DNA from: Luteibacter aegosomatis
Lineage (GTDB): Bacteria; Pseudomonadota; Gammaproteobacteria; Xanthomonadales; Rhodanobacteraceae
Length of the DNA: 64,000 nt
Assembly (NCBI RefSeq): GCF_023078455.1
Contig: NZ_CP095740.1
Location: 3,212,001-3,276,000, forward strand
Direction: 5' to 3'
The position numbers were made by a program, and so were the translations under genes. The notes under the pieces were generated by a model. That model was not told the origin of the DNA. It did no database searches and saw nothing but the letters and a program-made list of their open reading frames with translations. Positions 28,706 through 39,669 of the stretch are shown here, one piece after another. How positions within the stretch are numbered: the stretch's first letter is position 1; the number at the start of each line of letters is the position of its first letter.

Positions 28706-29998
28706 TCAGGCGCCGACCGGTCGCATCACCTCGTCGAAGCTCAGTTCCTGGTCGGTGGTCTTGGCGTTGTCCGCCACCCACTCGGCCACCTGGTCTTCCA
28801 TCACGCGGTTCTGCAATCCCTGCATCAGTTGGGGGTCGCCGTTATACAGTTCAATGACCTTTTCCGGCTCTTCATAGGTGGAGGCAATCGCCGTGAGCAT
28901 CTCGGCCAGGCGCTTGCGGTCCAGGCGCAGTTCGTTCTTGCGGGCGATCTCACCCATCAGGAGAGCGGCCGTGACGCGCTTGCGGGCGAACGGCAGGGCT
29001 TCGGCGACCATTTCCGGCGACGGCTGCTGACCGCGCGGCAGGTTGCCGGCGGCGAGGCTCTGGGCCTCGGCGTTGGCCATGAGGTCGGGCACGTCGAGGT
29101 CCGGATAGGCGCCGGCCAGCTTCTCGGCCACTTCGGACTTCAGGCGGGCCATCACGGTGGCCTTGAGCTCGCGCTCGAGGTTGGCGCGGACTTCCTTGCG
29201 GAAGGTCTCGATGCTGCCGTCGGCCACGCCGAACAGCTTCACGAAATCTTCGTCCACCGCCGGGAGGTTGGGCTCCTGGACCTTGACGATCTTGAAGGTG
29301 ACCTTGGCGGTCTTGCCGGCCAGCTCGGGGTTGCGGAAGTCGCTGGGGAAGGCGACGTCCTGGACCAGGTCCTCGCCCGCCGTGCGGCCGGTGAGGGCCT
29401 CATCGAGCGCCTTGAACAGGGTACCCGAGCCAAGCACGCTGCCGGCACGCTCCAGGCCTTCGGCCGGGAAGCGGTAGTCACCGGCCTCGGCGGCGTATTC
29501 GAACATCACGAAGTCGCCGTCTTTCGAGGCGCGCGTGACTTCGTCGAAGCTGCGGCGCTGGGTGCGCAGGGTTTCGATCATCTTGTCGATGTCGGTGTCC
29601 TTCACCTCGGCCTTGGGACGGGCGATCTCGAGCGAGGCGACGTCGATGGCCGGGAATTCCGGCATCACCTCGAAGGTGGCCGTGTAGGCGATCTCGCCAT
29701 CGACCGGGTTGCCCGTGGTGTCAACCGACGGGTTGGCGATGGGCTGCAGCTTCTCCTGTTGCACGGCCTCGCGCAGCGTGCTGCCGATGAGGTCGGACAG
29801 CGCCTCACCACGGACCTGCGCGCCGAAACGCTGCTTGATCACGTTGGTGGGCACCTTGCCGGGGCGGAAGCCCTTCAGGCGTACCGTGCGGCCCATTTCC
29901 GCGATGCGCTCGCTGACCTGGGTCTCCAGGCGCTCCGCCGGAAACTTCACCGTGAGCTTGCGCCCGAGCTTGCCGACATTCTCAACCGAAACCTGCAT
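28706..29998 (-). CDS. tig: Trigger factor
   Basis: A 430-residue ribosome-associated chaperone: N-terminal ribosome-binding domain with GFRPGKVP, central FKBP-type prolyl isomerase (about 150-245) and helical C-domain. The start is ATG 29998 with CAGGAGAGGTC upstream. First gene of the tig-clpP-clpX cluster. Confidence 0.96.
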   Translation of the reverse strand: MQVSVENVGKLGRKLTVKFPAERLETQVSERIAEMGRTVRLKGFRPGKVPTNVIKQRFGAQVRGEALSDLIGSTLREAVQQEKLQPIANPSVDTTGNPVDGEIAYTATFEVMPEFPAIDVASLEIARPKAEVKDTDIDKMIETLRTQRRSFDEVTRASKDGDFVMFEYAAEAGDYRFPAEGLERAGSVLGSGTLFKALDEALTGRTAGEDLVQDVAFPSDFRNPELAGKTAKVTFKIVKVQEPNLPAVDEDFVKLFGVADGSIETFRKEVRANLERELKATVMARLKSEVAEKLAGAYPDLDVPDLMANAEAQSLAAGNLPRGQQPSPEMVAEALPFARKRVTAALLMGEIARKNELRLDRKRLAEMLTAIASTYEEPEKVIELYNGDPQLMQGLQNRVMEDQVAEWVADNAKTTDQELSFDEVMRPVGA

Positions 29999-30175
29999 GA
30001 CCTCTCCTGAAACCACCACGTGCCGTGGCGCGATGGCGAACGTCCGTCGCCGTAACCGAAACAAAGGGATTCGCCGCGAACGCCGGGCCGCCGGCGCGAC
30101 CCCATCCCCGGTGGCGAAAAACCCCGCAAATGACTGCCCATTCTACGTTTCCGCTCCGCACCGCCGCAACCTGCC

Positions 30176-30610
30176 TCAGTCGCCCGTCCAACGCCTCGGG
30201 CCGCCCCCTTCGGCGCCCAGGGCGTCGCCGGGATTGGCCAGGGAACAGGCCGTCAGGGAAAGGCACCCGCAGCCGATGCAGTCCGTCAGGCGGTCCTTCA
30301 GATGGCTGAGCTGGGCGATCCGCTGCTCCAGCTCCTCCCGCCACGTCGCCGACATGGCGGCCCAGTCGTCCTTGTCCGGCGGCCGCCCTTGCGGGAGCGA
30401 GGCGAACGCCTTGCCGACGGCCTCCAACGGGATGCCTACGCGCTGGGCCACGCGGATCACCGCGATCCGCCGCAGTACGTCGGCCGCGTAACGGCGCTGG
30501 TTACCGGAAGTACGAAGGCTGTGGATAAGCCCCTTCCGCTCATAGAAATGCAGGGCCGAGACCGCCACCCCTGCCCGCCTGGCCGCCTCGCCCACGCTCA
30601 ATTCGCGCAT
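30176..30610 (-). CDS. soxR: Redox-sensitive transcriptional activator SoxR
   Basis: A 144-residue MerR-family regulator. The HTH (SVGEAARRAGVAVSALHFYE) is followed by a dimerization helix and the [2Fe-2S] cluster motif CIGCGCLSLTAC (Cys111, 114, 116, 122). ATG 30610 is chosen by comparison with SoxR N-termini. It senses redox-cycling drugs. A good SoxR box lies in the divergent promoter, so the MFS pump is the probable target; no soxS is present, as is usual outside enterics. Confidence 0.94.
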   Translation of the reverse strand: MRELSVGEAARRAGVAVSALHFYERKGLIHSLRTSGNQRRYAADVLRRIAVIRVAQRVGIPLEAVGKAFASLPQGRPPDKDDWAAMSATWREELEQRIAQLSHLKDRLTDCIGCGCLSLTACSLANPGDALGAEGGGPRRWTGD

Positions 30611-30614
30611 GCCC

Positions 30615-30645
30615 TTGACCTGAACAATGGTTGAGGTTGCATCCT
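30615..30645 (+). promoter_or_regulatory. SoxR box in the MFS pump promoter
   Basis: CCTGAACAATGGTTGAGG (30619-30636) is an 18-bp dyad with one mismatch that closely resembles the enteric SoxR site CCTCAAGTTAACTTGAGG. It sits between TTGACC (30615-30620) and CATCCT (30640-30645), whose 19-bp spacing is the stretched spacer typical of MerR-family targets. Confidence 0.75.
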
Positions 30646-30704
30646 GCGTCAGGAAGAGTCGCCGCGCAAGCGTGCGACACTGGTCCGATTCGCAAGGAAT
30701 GTTC

Positions 30705-32087
30705 ATGAACGTGCGCACCCAGGACGCCGATCTTCGCCAGGCATCGGCCGACGAAACAGGCGGCATTCTCTCGCCGCCTTACCGGGCCGCCACCGTCGGC
30801 ATGGTGGCCCTGATATCCCTCATCGCCTTCGAGGCGCTGGCCGTGACCACCGCCATGCCCACGGTCGCCCGCGAACTGGACGGCCTGCGCCTCTACGCCC
30901 TGGCTTTCGGTGGCGTGCTGGCCACCAGCATCATCGGCATGACGCTCTCCGGGCGCTGGAGCGACCGTCGCGGTCCCTCGCCCGCGATATGGACGGGGCT
31001 GGTCGGCTTCGTGACCGGTTTGGTCATCGCCGGGCTGGCCAGGACCATGCCGATTCTCCTGCTGGGGCGCCTGGTGCAAGGCTTCGGCGCCGGATGCCTG
31101 TTCCCCGCCCTCTACGTGATCGTGGGTCGACTCTATCCCGAGCGGCTGCGACCGAAGGTCTTCGCGTCGTTCTCGGCGGGCTGGGTGATACCGGCGCTGG
31201 TCGGACCGGCGATCAGCGGCGCCATCGTCGAGCACGTCGGCTGGCGGTGGGTGTTCCTCGCCGTGCCCGTTCTCGCCGTACCTGCCGCCATCGCGCTTCG
31301 TGGCGCCCTGCGCACCATCGAAAAACCGGCCGCCGCCCCCGCCGATCAGCCCGGACGGATGCGCCATGCCGTCGGCGCCTCCGTCGGCGCCTGCCTGTTG
31401 TTCGTGGCGGGACAGGAAAGCGGATGGCTCGCCACGGCGTTGTTCCTTCCCGCCGTCGCTCTTCTCGTCGGCTGCGGTCGCCGCCTGCTGCCGAGGGGCA
31501 CGCTCGTGGCGGCTCGCGGCCTGCCCGCCGTGATCGCTTTGCGGGGCGTGGCGGCGTCGGCCTTCTTCGGCACCGAGGCGTTCCTGCCGCTGATGTTTTC
31601 GCACGAACACGGCATGACCCCCATGTGGGCAGGCCTCGCCATCAGCGGTGGCGCGTTGGGATGGTTTTCGGGCTCGTGGTACCAGGGCCATTACGCGACC
31701 ATTTCCCGCCAGGCACTGCTCAACCGGGGAACGGCCCTGATGTCGATCGGCACGATGCTCGCCGCGATGGGCACGTTCCACTGGATGCCGGTCGCGGCAT
31801 CCATCGCAGGCTGGATGCTTACCGGCCTGGGCATGGGCATGGCCTACGCCACGGTCTCCGTGCTCACGCTGGCGATGTCGTCGATGGAAGAACAGGGCAA
31901 GAACAGCTCGGCCCTCCAGTTGTGCGAATCGCTGATGGTGGCCGCGACACTGGCCATCGGCGGATCGCTTTTCGCCGCGCTGCTCAACGTGTCTTACACG
32001 CTGGCTTTCGCGGCGAACTTCGTCATTACCGTGCTCTTGGCGACCCTGGGTATCGTGGTCGCTCGCCGCACCGATGCGCCGCGCTGA
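30705..32087 (+). CDS. MFS drug efflux transporter (SoxR-regulated)
   Basis: A 460-residue major facilitator protein with about 14 hydrophobic segments (DHA2-like or YebQ-like length). The loop motif SGRWSDRRGPSPAIW lies after the second helix. ATG 30705 has AAGGA six bases upstream. The divergent soxR and the SoxR box indicate induction by redox-active compounds. Substrates cannot be read from the sequence. Confidence 0.85.
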   Translation: MNVRTQDADLRQASADETGGILSPPYRAATVGMVALISLIAFEALAVTTAMPTVARELDGLRLYALAFGGVLATSIIGMTLSGRWSDRRGPSPAIWTGLVGFVTGLVIAGLARTMPILLLGRLVQGFGAGCLFPALYVIVGRLYPERLRPKVFASFSAGWVIPALVGPAISGAIVEHVGWRWVFLAVPVLAVPAAIALRGALRTIEKPAAAPADQPGRMRHAVGASVGACLLFVAGQESGWLATALFLPAVALLVGCGRRLLPRGTLVAARGLPAVIALRGVAASAFFGTEAFLPLMFSHEHGMTPMWAGLAISGGALGWFSGSWYQGHYATISRQALLNRGTALMSIGTMLAAMGTFHWMPVAASIAGWMLTGLGMGMAYATVSVLTLAMSSMEEQGKNSSALQLCESLMVAATLAIGGSLFAALLNVSYTLAFAANFVITVLLATLGIVVARRTDAPR

Positions 32088-32150
32088 CGAGCGCGGGCGG
32101 GATCGTCGTTACCGTCCCGGGTACGGCCATCACGCTGGACGCGGTGATCG

Positions 32151-32474
32151 TCAAGCTGGCTTTTTTAATGCCTCGCGTAGCGCCGACGGATATCGCGAGG
32201 CCGAACTCCCCCGCCACGTGCGAATGATCCCAAGGCATGCGGAGATCGGCGCGAGGCACACGATGAAGGCGATCGACAGCCGGTGCGAGGTCTCGCCATA
32301 ACCGGCTATGCCGCCCAGGCAGAAGAAGCCGAAGACGGTCAGGGAGGTCAGCAAGACCATCGCGACGCGCCGCCCGAGGGAGCGCGGAAACATCCACGTG
32401 AGCGCCCTGACTTGAAAGCGCAGGAAAAACCACAGGAGCACCGCGAGGAACGGCAAGCCGACGAAAATGAGCAC
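32151..32474 (-). CDS. Small integral membrane protein
   Basis: A 107-residue protein with three hydrophobic segments (about 1-20, 38-58 and 68-86) and a basic tail. The start is GTG 32474 with a weak ribosome site. Convergent with the MFS gene. No family recognised. Confidence 0.55.
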   Translation of the reverse strand: MLIFVGLPFLAVLLWFFLRFQVRALTWMFPRSLGRRVAMVLLTSLTVFGFFCLGGIAGYGETSHRLSIAFIVCLAPISACLGIIRTWRGSSASRYPSALREALKKPA

Positions 32475-32812
32475 GTCGACCGGCGTCCAGCCCTAGCGGC
32501 ATTTGCATAGAGCGTGGATGCCGACGGACTAGAAGACGACGACGCGGCGTACCAACTCTTCTACAAGATGGCGCATATAATCGAGACTTCAGTACTGTGA
32601 GCATGGCACCCGCCCGGAAGCCCTGGCGATGGCCATCGTCCGCTGGGCCGATCAGCGTGCTCATTACTTTCCCAAGGAAGAGGGACGTTCTCCTAGAGCA
32701 ACTCGTGGACGAGCACCTCGGGGAGGTTGAGCAGGCTGTCCTGGCGCCCTTGGATAGCTACTGCAACGATATCTCTGAGGTATTCTGATGACCTCAACCA
32801 GGAGGGAACAGA
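32475..32812. other. Intergenic patch with possible degraded coding remnants
   Basis: No intact gene is convincing. Protein-like stretches appear in successive frames: codons from GTG 32514 to the stop at 32600, then RPEALAMAIVRWADQR in another frame, then VLLEQLVDEHLGEVEQAVL in a third, ending at 32788. This pattern suggests a gene remnant with frameshifts. A TATAAT hexamer at 32576-32581 may be a promoter for the following gene. Confidence 0.35.
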
Positions 32813-33175
32813 ATGGACAAAATAGTCTATGAACTGGCCGTTGGCGACATCACCGGAATCGGCTGTGTAAAAGACGACCGAAGCTCTTTCGACTTTATTG
32901 ATGCCGAGCTTCGTGTCAAGGCAATCACCCCGCTTATCAGCGACTCGCGACTCAGTGAGTTCACCTGGGCCGTTCGCTTTGCCGCAACCGAAGACCCGCT
33001 CCAGCTGGCATGGAGTGCTTCTGAGCAGAAGATATATCTGGCGGTTTCGATAACACCTAGCGCCTTCCTATGGATTCGAGACAGGGGCTTCACCCCCTAC
33101 TCCCAACTTATCCTCAAGGTGGAGCCATTGGAAGGCGCACTTGGCATTGTGCAATCGGCTGAGCTTCGCCTCTAG
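32813..33175 (+). CDS. Hypothetical protein
   Basis: A 120-residue soluble protein from ATG 32813 with a strong ribosome site (CCAGGAGGGAACAGA). Composition is less GC-rich than its neighbours and it follows a patch of apparent gene remnants, so it may be laterally acquired. No signal peptide. An orphan immunity-type protein is conceivable but not supported by any motif. Confidence 0.65.
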   Translation: MDKIVYELAVGDITGIGCVKDDRSSFDFIDAELRVKAITPLISDSRLSEFTWAVRFAATEDPLQLAWSASEQKIYLAVSITPSAFLWIRDRGFTPYSQLILKVEPLEGALGIVQSAELRL

Positions 33176-33182
33176 ACAATCC

Positions 33183-33202
33183 GGGGGCCTCAATGGGGCC
33201 CC
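33183..33202 (+). terminator. Hairpin after the hypothetical gene
   Basis: GGGGCC (33184-33189) pairs with GGCCCC (33197-33202), 8 nt after the stop codon. No T-tract. Confidence 0.35.
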
Positions 33203-33254
33203 GCTTCGACGGGATTCGTCCGTTTCCGCCTAAGACGCTAGTTCCTCGGGCTTG

Positions 33255-33339
33255 TGGTGCGAGAAGAGGGACTCGAACCCTCACGGATTGCTCCGCCAGA
33301 ACCTAAATCTGGTGCGTCTACCAATTCCGCCATACTCGC
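33255..33339 (-). tRNA. tRNA-Leu (anticodon TAG)
   Basis: Class II tRNA with anticodon TAG in loop TTTAGGT, a long variable arm and encoded CCA. The acceptor stem GCGAGTA/TTCTCGC has a T-T mismatch at the sixth pair, which is unusual but tolerable. Confidence 0.95.
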
Positions 33340-33409
33340 GCCCGGCAATTCTATGGTTTCCCGCGCCCGTTGGCGACCGGCGGCTATCCGGGCCGCCGGC
33401 CTTCACGAG

Positions 33410-34249
33410 TTACCACTGGTTGTCGTCGAAGTCGCCACTATCGCTCGACGAGCCGTCATCCCACGAACTGTTGTCATTACCCATGTCGATCGGCTCGTTG
33501 CGAAGGTCGTCGTAGGCCTGTGAGGACGGGCTCTGGCTCGCGTCGCCGGGGGTGCCGACAGCGCCGACATCCCGGGTCTCTTCGCCGTCGCGGTGGGAGC
33601 GGAAGGCCTCGTCGAGCAGCGCACCCGCCGCCAGTCCGCCCAGGCCAGCCGCGACGGCCGCGCCGACGCCCGACGAGGGCGGAGGTGCGTAGCCTGGGTA
33701 ACCACCGCCATAGGGCGGCGCAGCGTTCATGGGAGGCGGCGGCGGGTAGCCGTTGAACGCGCTGGCCGTGTCGCGCCGACGGCGCGTCCAGAAGAACGCG
33801 ATAAGTGCGATCACCACCACGGCGATCAGGATGCCGGTCAGGTGCGACGAGCTACCGTCCCTGCCCTCCGCCTGCCGGCCGACACTCGAGGAAACCGGCG
33901 ATGCGCCGGCATGGCTCCTCGATGCAGGCGCGAGGGCGGCGTCCAGCTCGCGCTGGAAGTGCTGGAACTTCGCGGGATCGGTGAAATGCGTGGCCGGATC
34001 CAGGCTGGCCGCCTTGGAGGCTTCCGCTTTGGCCTCGCCGATGTTCCCCTCGTGGGCGAGAACCTCCGCAAGCACGTAGTGCGCCTTGGCGCTGTTCGGG
34101 TGCTCGGAAACCACTTGGCGAAGCGCGGCCTCCGCGCCGGCGTAATCGCCGCGCCCGATGAGCGCCTGAACGTCCTTGGGCGAATCGCCGGCATGGACGG
34201 CCGCCGATGTAAGTGCGATCAGCAGAAACGCGAACAGCGGTTTATTCAT
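33410..34249 (-). CDS. Exported tetratricopeptide-like protein with membrane anchor
   Basis: A 279-residue protein with a signal peptide (about 1-20). A TPR-like region follows (about 26-100, DYAGAEAALRQVVSEHPNSAKAHYVLAEVL), then a membrane helix (about 138-153) followed by RRRR, and a Pro/Gly/Tyr-rich then Ser/Asp-rich tail. The architecture suggests a periplasmic TPR domain anchored in the inner membrane with a disordered cytoplasmic tail. Function unknown. Confidence 0.75.
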   Translation of the reverse strand: MNKPLFAFLLIALTSAAVHAGDSPKDVQALIGRGDYAGAEAALRQVVSEHPNSAKAHYVLAEVLAHEGNIGEAKAEASKAASLDPATHFTDPAKFQHFQRELDAALAPASRSHAGASPVSSSVGRQAEGRDGSSSHLTGILIAVVVIALIAFFWTRRRRDTASAFNGYPPPPPMNAAPPYGGGYPGYAPPPSSGVGAAVAAGLGGLAAGALLDEAFRSHRDGEETRDVGAVGTPGDASQSPSSQAYDDLRNEPIDMGNDNSSWDDGSSSDSGDFDDNQW

Positions 34250-34334
34250 GACGTTCTCAGATGACCGAAGAAAACCCTTTGACGGGCAAGCGCTACGAAA
34301 GTTCGCATGCGCTAATCGCGACCTGAAAATGATG

Positions 34335-34373
34335 CAAAAAAAACAGCCGCCTGGATTAATCCAAGCGGCTGTT
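34335..34373 (-). terminator. Terminator of the tRNA cluster
   Basis: ACAGCCGC (34343-34350) and GCGGCTGT (34365-34372) enclose a further TGGATTAATCCA hairpin. Eight T residues follow on the minus strand. Confidence 0.9.
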
Positions 34374-34378
34374 CGAAT

Positions 34379-34454
<76 letters not shown>

Positions 34455-34482
34455 GTAAACTTCAATTGTAACATGTCAAAAG

Positions 34483-34560
34483 TGGGGTGGACGATGGGAT
34501 TCGAACCCACGACATCCGGAATCACAATCCGGTACTCTAACCAACTGAGCTACGCCCACC
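34483..34560 (-). tRNA. tRNA-His (anticodon GTG)
   Basis: Anticodon loop TTGTGAT. It carries the extra 5' G (G-1) opposite C73 that identifies tRNA-His, and encoded CCA. Confidence 0.96.
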
Positions 34561-34573
34561 ATAAAGCCTAAAC

Positions 34574-34650
34574 TGGCGCGCCCGACAGGAATCGAACCTG
34601 CAACCGTCGGCTTAGAAGGCCGATGCTCTATCCGGTTGAGCTACAGGCGC
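34574..34650 (-). tRNA. tRNA-Arg (anticodon TCT)
   Basis: Acceptor GCGCCTG, anticodon loop CTTCTAA, encoded CCA. Confidence 0.96.
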
Positions 34651-34674
34651 AGGCACTGTACGTAGAACGCCAAT

Positions 34675-34751
34675 TGGTCGGGGCAGAGGGATTCGAACCC
34701 CCGACATCCAGCTCCCAAAGCTGGCGCTCTACCAGACTGAGCTATACCCCG
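34675..34751 (-). tRNA. tRNA-Pro (anticodon TGG)
   Basis: Acceptor CGGGGTA, anticodon loop TTTGGGA, encoded CCA. Confidence 0.96.
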
Positions 34752-34892
34752 AAACTTCAAGTTTCACCATTATCACTCGGTGAAGCTTTCAGATGCTACG
34801 GGTCAAAGCCTAGCCCGTCAATCCGTATGAACACACCACACTTTCAACTACCGCTGCCATCGCATGAATTATCACGATAGCTTGCTTAAAGA

Positions 34893-34969
34893 TGGTGCGC
34901 CCGGAGAGATTCGAACTCCCGACCACCAAGTTCGTAGCCTGGTACTCTATCCAACTGAGCTACGGGCGC
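34893..34969 (-). tRNA. tRNA-Arg (anticodon ACG)
   Basis: Acceptor GCGCCCG/CGGGCGC, anticodon loop CTACGAA (A34 normally deaminated to inosine), encoded CCA. First gene of the cluster after the promoter. Confidence 0.96.
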
Positions 34970-35033
34970 ACACTTTAAACCTTTGACCCGGTGACTATCG
35001 CCGTGAAGCGTTAGCGCCGTGCCGAGAAGCGGA

Positions 35034-35062
35034 ATTATTCAGATATTGAGGGTGGGCGTCAA
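35034..35062 (-). promoter_or_regulatory. Promoter of the tRNA cluster
   Basis: On the minus strand TTGACG (35057-35062) and AATAAT (35034-35039) are 17 bp apart, about 60 nt upstream of tRNA-Arg(ACG). Confidence 0.7.
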
Positions 35063-35172
35063 CACTTTTCTGAAACTTTTTTTCGCGCAATGGTAACGAA
35101 GGGTCGCAAATGGACGTCCAAACCCTTTCGAGAGAAGCATTTGCAAGATGCGTGGAGCTTCTCGCACTCCCA

Positions 35173-35196
35173 TCGCGGACAAGGTCCGCTCCCGCC
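35173..35196 (-). repeat. Single REP palindrome (GTGGGAGC family variant)
   Basis: On the minus strand the unit reads GGCGGGAGCGGAC, then CTTGTCCGCGA, matching the units at 51308-51382 and 53835-53858 apart from one C in the head and one T in the loop. Confidence 0.65.
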
Positions 35197-35238
35197 CTCC
35201 GGTAGGAAGTTTGCTGTCCCCACTGCTGCCCAACGAAG

Positions 35239-35262
35239 AAGGGCGGCCTCGTGGCCGCCCTT
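35239..35262 (-). terminator. Terminator of ftsH
   Basis: AAGGGCGGCC-TCGT-GGCCGCCCTT stem, directly beyond the ftsH stop on the minus strand, followed by CTTCGTT. Confidence 0.65.
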
Positions 35263-35265
35263 CCT

Positions 35266-37193
<1,928 letters not shown>

Positions 37194-37197
<4 letters not shown>

Positions 37198-37844
37198 GCG
37201 CGGTTCTCGCCAGGTTGCCGGGACGCGGACTTGAGGCCGGTCGCCAGCGCATAGACCTCTCGCGAACGCGCGCGGGAGGCCTTCGGTTTACGCATCGTCA
37301 CGCGACTGAAGTCCGCGCGCAAGTTCTTCAGGTAATCGTCGAAGCCCGCGCCCTGGAAGAGTTTCACGAGAAACGACCCGCCCGGCTTCAGCCAGTCGAG
37401 GCTGAACTGCCGGGCGAGGTCACACAGGTCCATGGCGCGGATCTGGTCGGCGAGTGCCACACCGGACATATTGGGGGCCATGTCCGACAGGACAAGATCG
37501 ACCTTCTTGCCTTCCAGCATGCTTTCGAGCTCGCGGAGAACGGATTCTTCACGGAAATCGCCCTGCATGAAGTCCACCCCGGCCAGGCCGGTCATGGGAA
37601 GGATGTCCAGGGCGATCACCTTGCCCGTATCGCCCAGGCGTTGGCGGGCCAGCTGCGACCAGCCGCCCGGGGCGGCGCCCAGGTCGACGATGGTCATGCC
37701 TGGCTTGATCAGGCGGTCGCGGTCGATCACTTCCTCGAGCTTGAAGACGGCGCGCGAACGCAGGCCCTCGGCCTGGGCCCGTTTGACGTAAACGTCGTCG
37801 AAATGCTCCCGAAGCCAGCGGGAACTGCTCTTGCTGCGTGACAT
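37194..37844 (-). CDS. rlmE: 23S rRNA 2'-O-ribose U2552 methyltransferase
   Basis: A 216-residue FtsJ/RrmJ enzyme: [17 protein letters not shown] site, catalytic K-D-K-E residues around [21 protein letters not shown] and [14 protein letters not shown] 37844 ([17 protein letters not shown]) is the family start; the frame stays open far upstream but that part is antisense to other genes. It is followed by ftsH, the usual order. Confidence 0.95.
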
Positions 37845-37925
37845 CGGGTATCGACCGGTGAAGTAAGCTGCGGTGCCGCATGATACCCTTTGAGGCCTAT
37901 CCGCCGCGAACCGAACCTGAACGCA

Positions 37926-38222
37926 ATGTCGCTTTCCCCTACCCAGCGCCGCTACCTCCGCAGCCTCGCCCACGATCTCCGCCCCGTCATCCTGCTGGGC
38001 AACAAGGGAGCCACCGAGGCCGTGGCGAAGGAACTGGCCCAGGCGCTGGACATCCACGAGCTGGTCAAGGTCAAGCTTTCCGGTGGCGACAAGGACGATC
38101 GCCGGGAACAGATCGACTACCTCACCGGCCAGACCGGCGCGGAAAACGTCCAGGAAATCGGCCACGTGGTGGTCCTGTTCCGTCGCAACGAACAGGATCC
38201 CAAGCTGGCCCTGCCACGGTAA
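37926..38222 (+). CDS. yhbY: Ribosome assembly RNA-binding protein YhbY
   Basis: A 98-residue CRM-domain protein ([21 protein letters not shown]; GLxG-like loop and VKVKLSGG) that binds pre-50S particles. ATG 37926 is chosen over an upstream frame extension. Divergent from rlmE, as in many proteobacteria. Confidence 0.92.
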   Translation: MSLSPTQRRYLRSLAHDLRPVILLGNKGATEAVAKELAQALDIHELVKVKLSGGDKDDRREQIDYLTGQTGAENVQEIGHVVVLFRRNEQDPKLALPR

Positions 38223-38228
38223 CCCGCC

Positions 38229-38609
38229 ATGGACCTCACCCTCGACCGCCCCGGTGAGTATTTGTTCGTGCGCCGGGTCGGCCCCGATACCGTCACGGTG
38301 GTCGACCGCGATTTCCACGCGAGCCTGCTGATCACACCCGAACAGGTGGTCGACGACTGGGCCGTCACCGACGCGAAGGCCATGAGCCTGGCCGACGTGG
38401 ATGCCATTTCGGCGCTGAACCCGGAGATCGTGGTCATCGGCACCGGGGAGCGCCAGGTGTTTCCGCCGGCCGAGGTCATGGCCGGCTTCCTGCGCCGCGG
38501 CATAGGGGTCGAGGCCATGACCAGCGGCGCCGCCGCGCGCACCTACAGCCTGCTCGCCGGTGAAGGCCGTCGCGTGCTGGCCGCGTTCATTCTTCCCCCA
38601 CGCGGATAG
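38229..38609 (+). CDS. Mth938-like domain protein
   Basis: A 126-residue protein of the Mth938/NDUFAF3-like fold (DUF498), with [18 protein letters not shown] and [26 protein letters not shown]. The biochemical role in bacteria is unknown. It follows yhbY by 6 nt and precedes panE by 6 nt, a probable operon. Confidence 0.85.
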   Translation: MDLTLDRPGEYLFVRRVGPDTVTVVDRDFHASLLITPEQVVDDWAVTDAKAMSLADVDAISALNPEIVVIGTGERQVFPPAEVMAGFLRRGIGVEAMTSGAAARTYSLLAGEGRRVLAAFILPPRG

Positions 38610-38615
38610 ATTCCC

Positions 38616-39551
38616 ATGCGGATCCTGGTCCTCGGTGCCGGCGGGACCGGCGGCTATTTCGGCGGTCGGCTGGCTCAGTCTGGCGCGGACGTCACCTTCC
38701 TCGTGCGGCCCGAGCGCAGCGCCATTCTCGACCGGCAGGGGCTCGTCATCCGCAGTCCGCTGGGCGATGCCACCGTGAACGTCAGGCACGTCACGGCCGA
38801 AGGTGCCGCCGCGGCCGGGCCATTCGATGTCGTGCTGCTTTCGTCCAAGGCCTACGACCTGCATTCGGCGATCGAGGCCATCGACCCGGCCGTGGGCGAG
38901 CATACGGCGGTGCTGCCGATCCTCAACGGCCTCGCCCACTTCCCCGTGCTCGATAACCGCTTCGGCCCCGATCGGGTGATCGGCGGCCTTTGCGTCATCA
39001 GCGCCGCCAAGGGACCGCAGGGCGAGGTGATCCACTTCGGCAACGGTGCGTCGATCACGTTCGGCGAGCGCGACGGGCAGTCCCACGGCGATCGCTGCGC
39101 CAAACTCGCCGAGGCCTTCGCGACCGCCAAGGTCGACCATCGTCACTCCACCGACATCGTGCGCGATCTGTGGGCGAAGTTCAGCTTCCTCGCCACGCTC
39201 GCCGGGATGACCTGCCTGTTCCGCGCGAGCGTGGGCGACATCGTGGGTACCGACGACGGACGTCGGCTCATGGAACAGTGTTATGACGAATGCCTCGCGG
39301 TGGCCCGTGCCGCGGGGCACGCGGTGCCCGACCAGGCCCGTTCGATGGCGTGGAAGACGCTCACGCAGGAAGGCTCGCCGCTGACGGCGTCGATGCTGCG
39401 CGACCTGGAATCGGGCCAGCGCATCGAGGGCGATCACATCGTCGGGGACATGCTCCGGCGTGCGCACGAGGCAGGCGTCAGGGCGCCGATGCTGGAAGCA
39501 GCGTGGGTGCATTTGCAGGCATTCGAGGCACGCCGATCGCGTTCGCCCTGA
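38616..39551 (+). CDS. panE: 2-dehydropantoate 2-reductase (ketopantoate reductase family)
   Basis: A 311-residue NADPH-dependent reductase. The Rossmann motif is [14 protein letters not shown]; the ApbA/PanE signature residues include Lys in [10 protein letters not shown] and the C-terminal [14 protein letters not shown] and [23 protein letters not shown]. It would make pantoate for coenzyme A synthesis. Family members can act on other 2-ketoacids, so the exact substrate is inferred. Confidence 0.85.
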   Translation: MRILVLGAGGTGGYFGGRLAQSGADVTFLVRPERSAILDRQGLVIRSPLGDATVNVRHVTAEGAAAAGPFDVVLLSSKAYDLHSAIEAIDPAVGEHTAVLPILNGLAHFPVLDNRFGPDRVIGGLCVISAAKGPQGEVIHFGNGASITFGERDGQSHGDRCAKLAEAFATAKVDHRHSTDIVRDLWAKFSFLATLAGMTCLFRASVGDIVGTDDGRRLMEQCYDECLAVARAAGHAVPDQARSMAWKTLTQEGSPLTASMLRDLESGQRIEGDHIVGDMLRRAHEAGVRAPMLEAAWVHLQAFEARRSRSP

Positions 39552-39555
39552 GCGA

Positions 39556-39646
39556 TTCGCCGATACGATCGGCTCCCACCCCTCTGGTAGCAAGGTTTCT
39601 GCGAACTGGCTACCGAAGGAGTGGGAGCCGATCGTGTATCGGCGAT
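39556..39646. repeat. REPIN: two inverted GTGGGAGC-type REP units
   Basis: Two facing REP palindromes (TTCGCCGATACGATCGGCTC and GTGGGAGCCGATCGTGTATC) with a CTGGTAG/CTACCGA-like middle, between convergent panE and nlpD. The right copy carries a TG insertion in the loop region relative to the copy at 57381-57458. Confidence 0.75.
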
Positions 39647-39669
39647 GGCCGGCAAAGCCGGCCGCATGA

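Noticed and set aside
37845..39593. N-terminal extension of the rlmE frame
   Set aside because: It is antisense to yhbY, the Mth938-like gene and panE; the family start at 37844 is clear.
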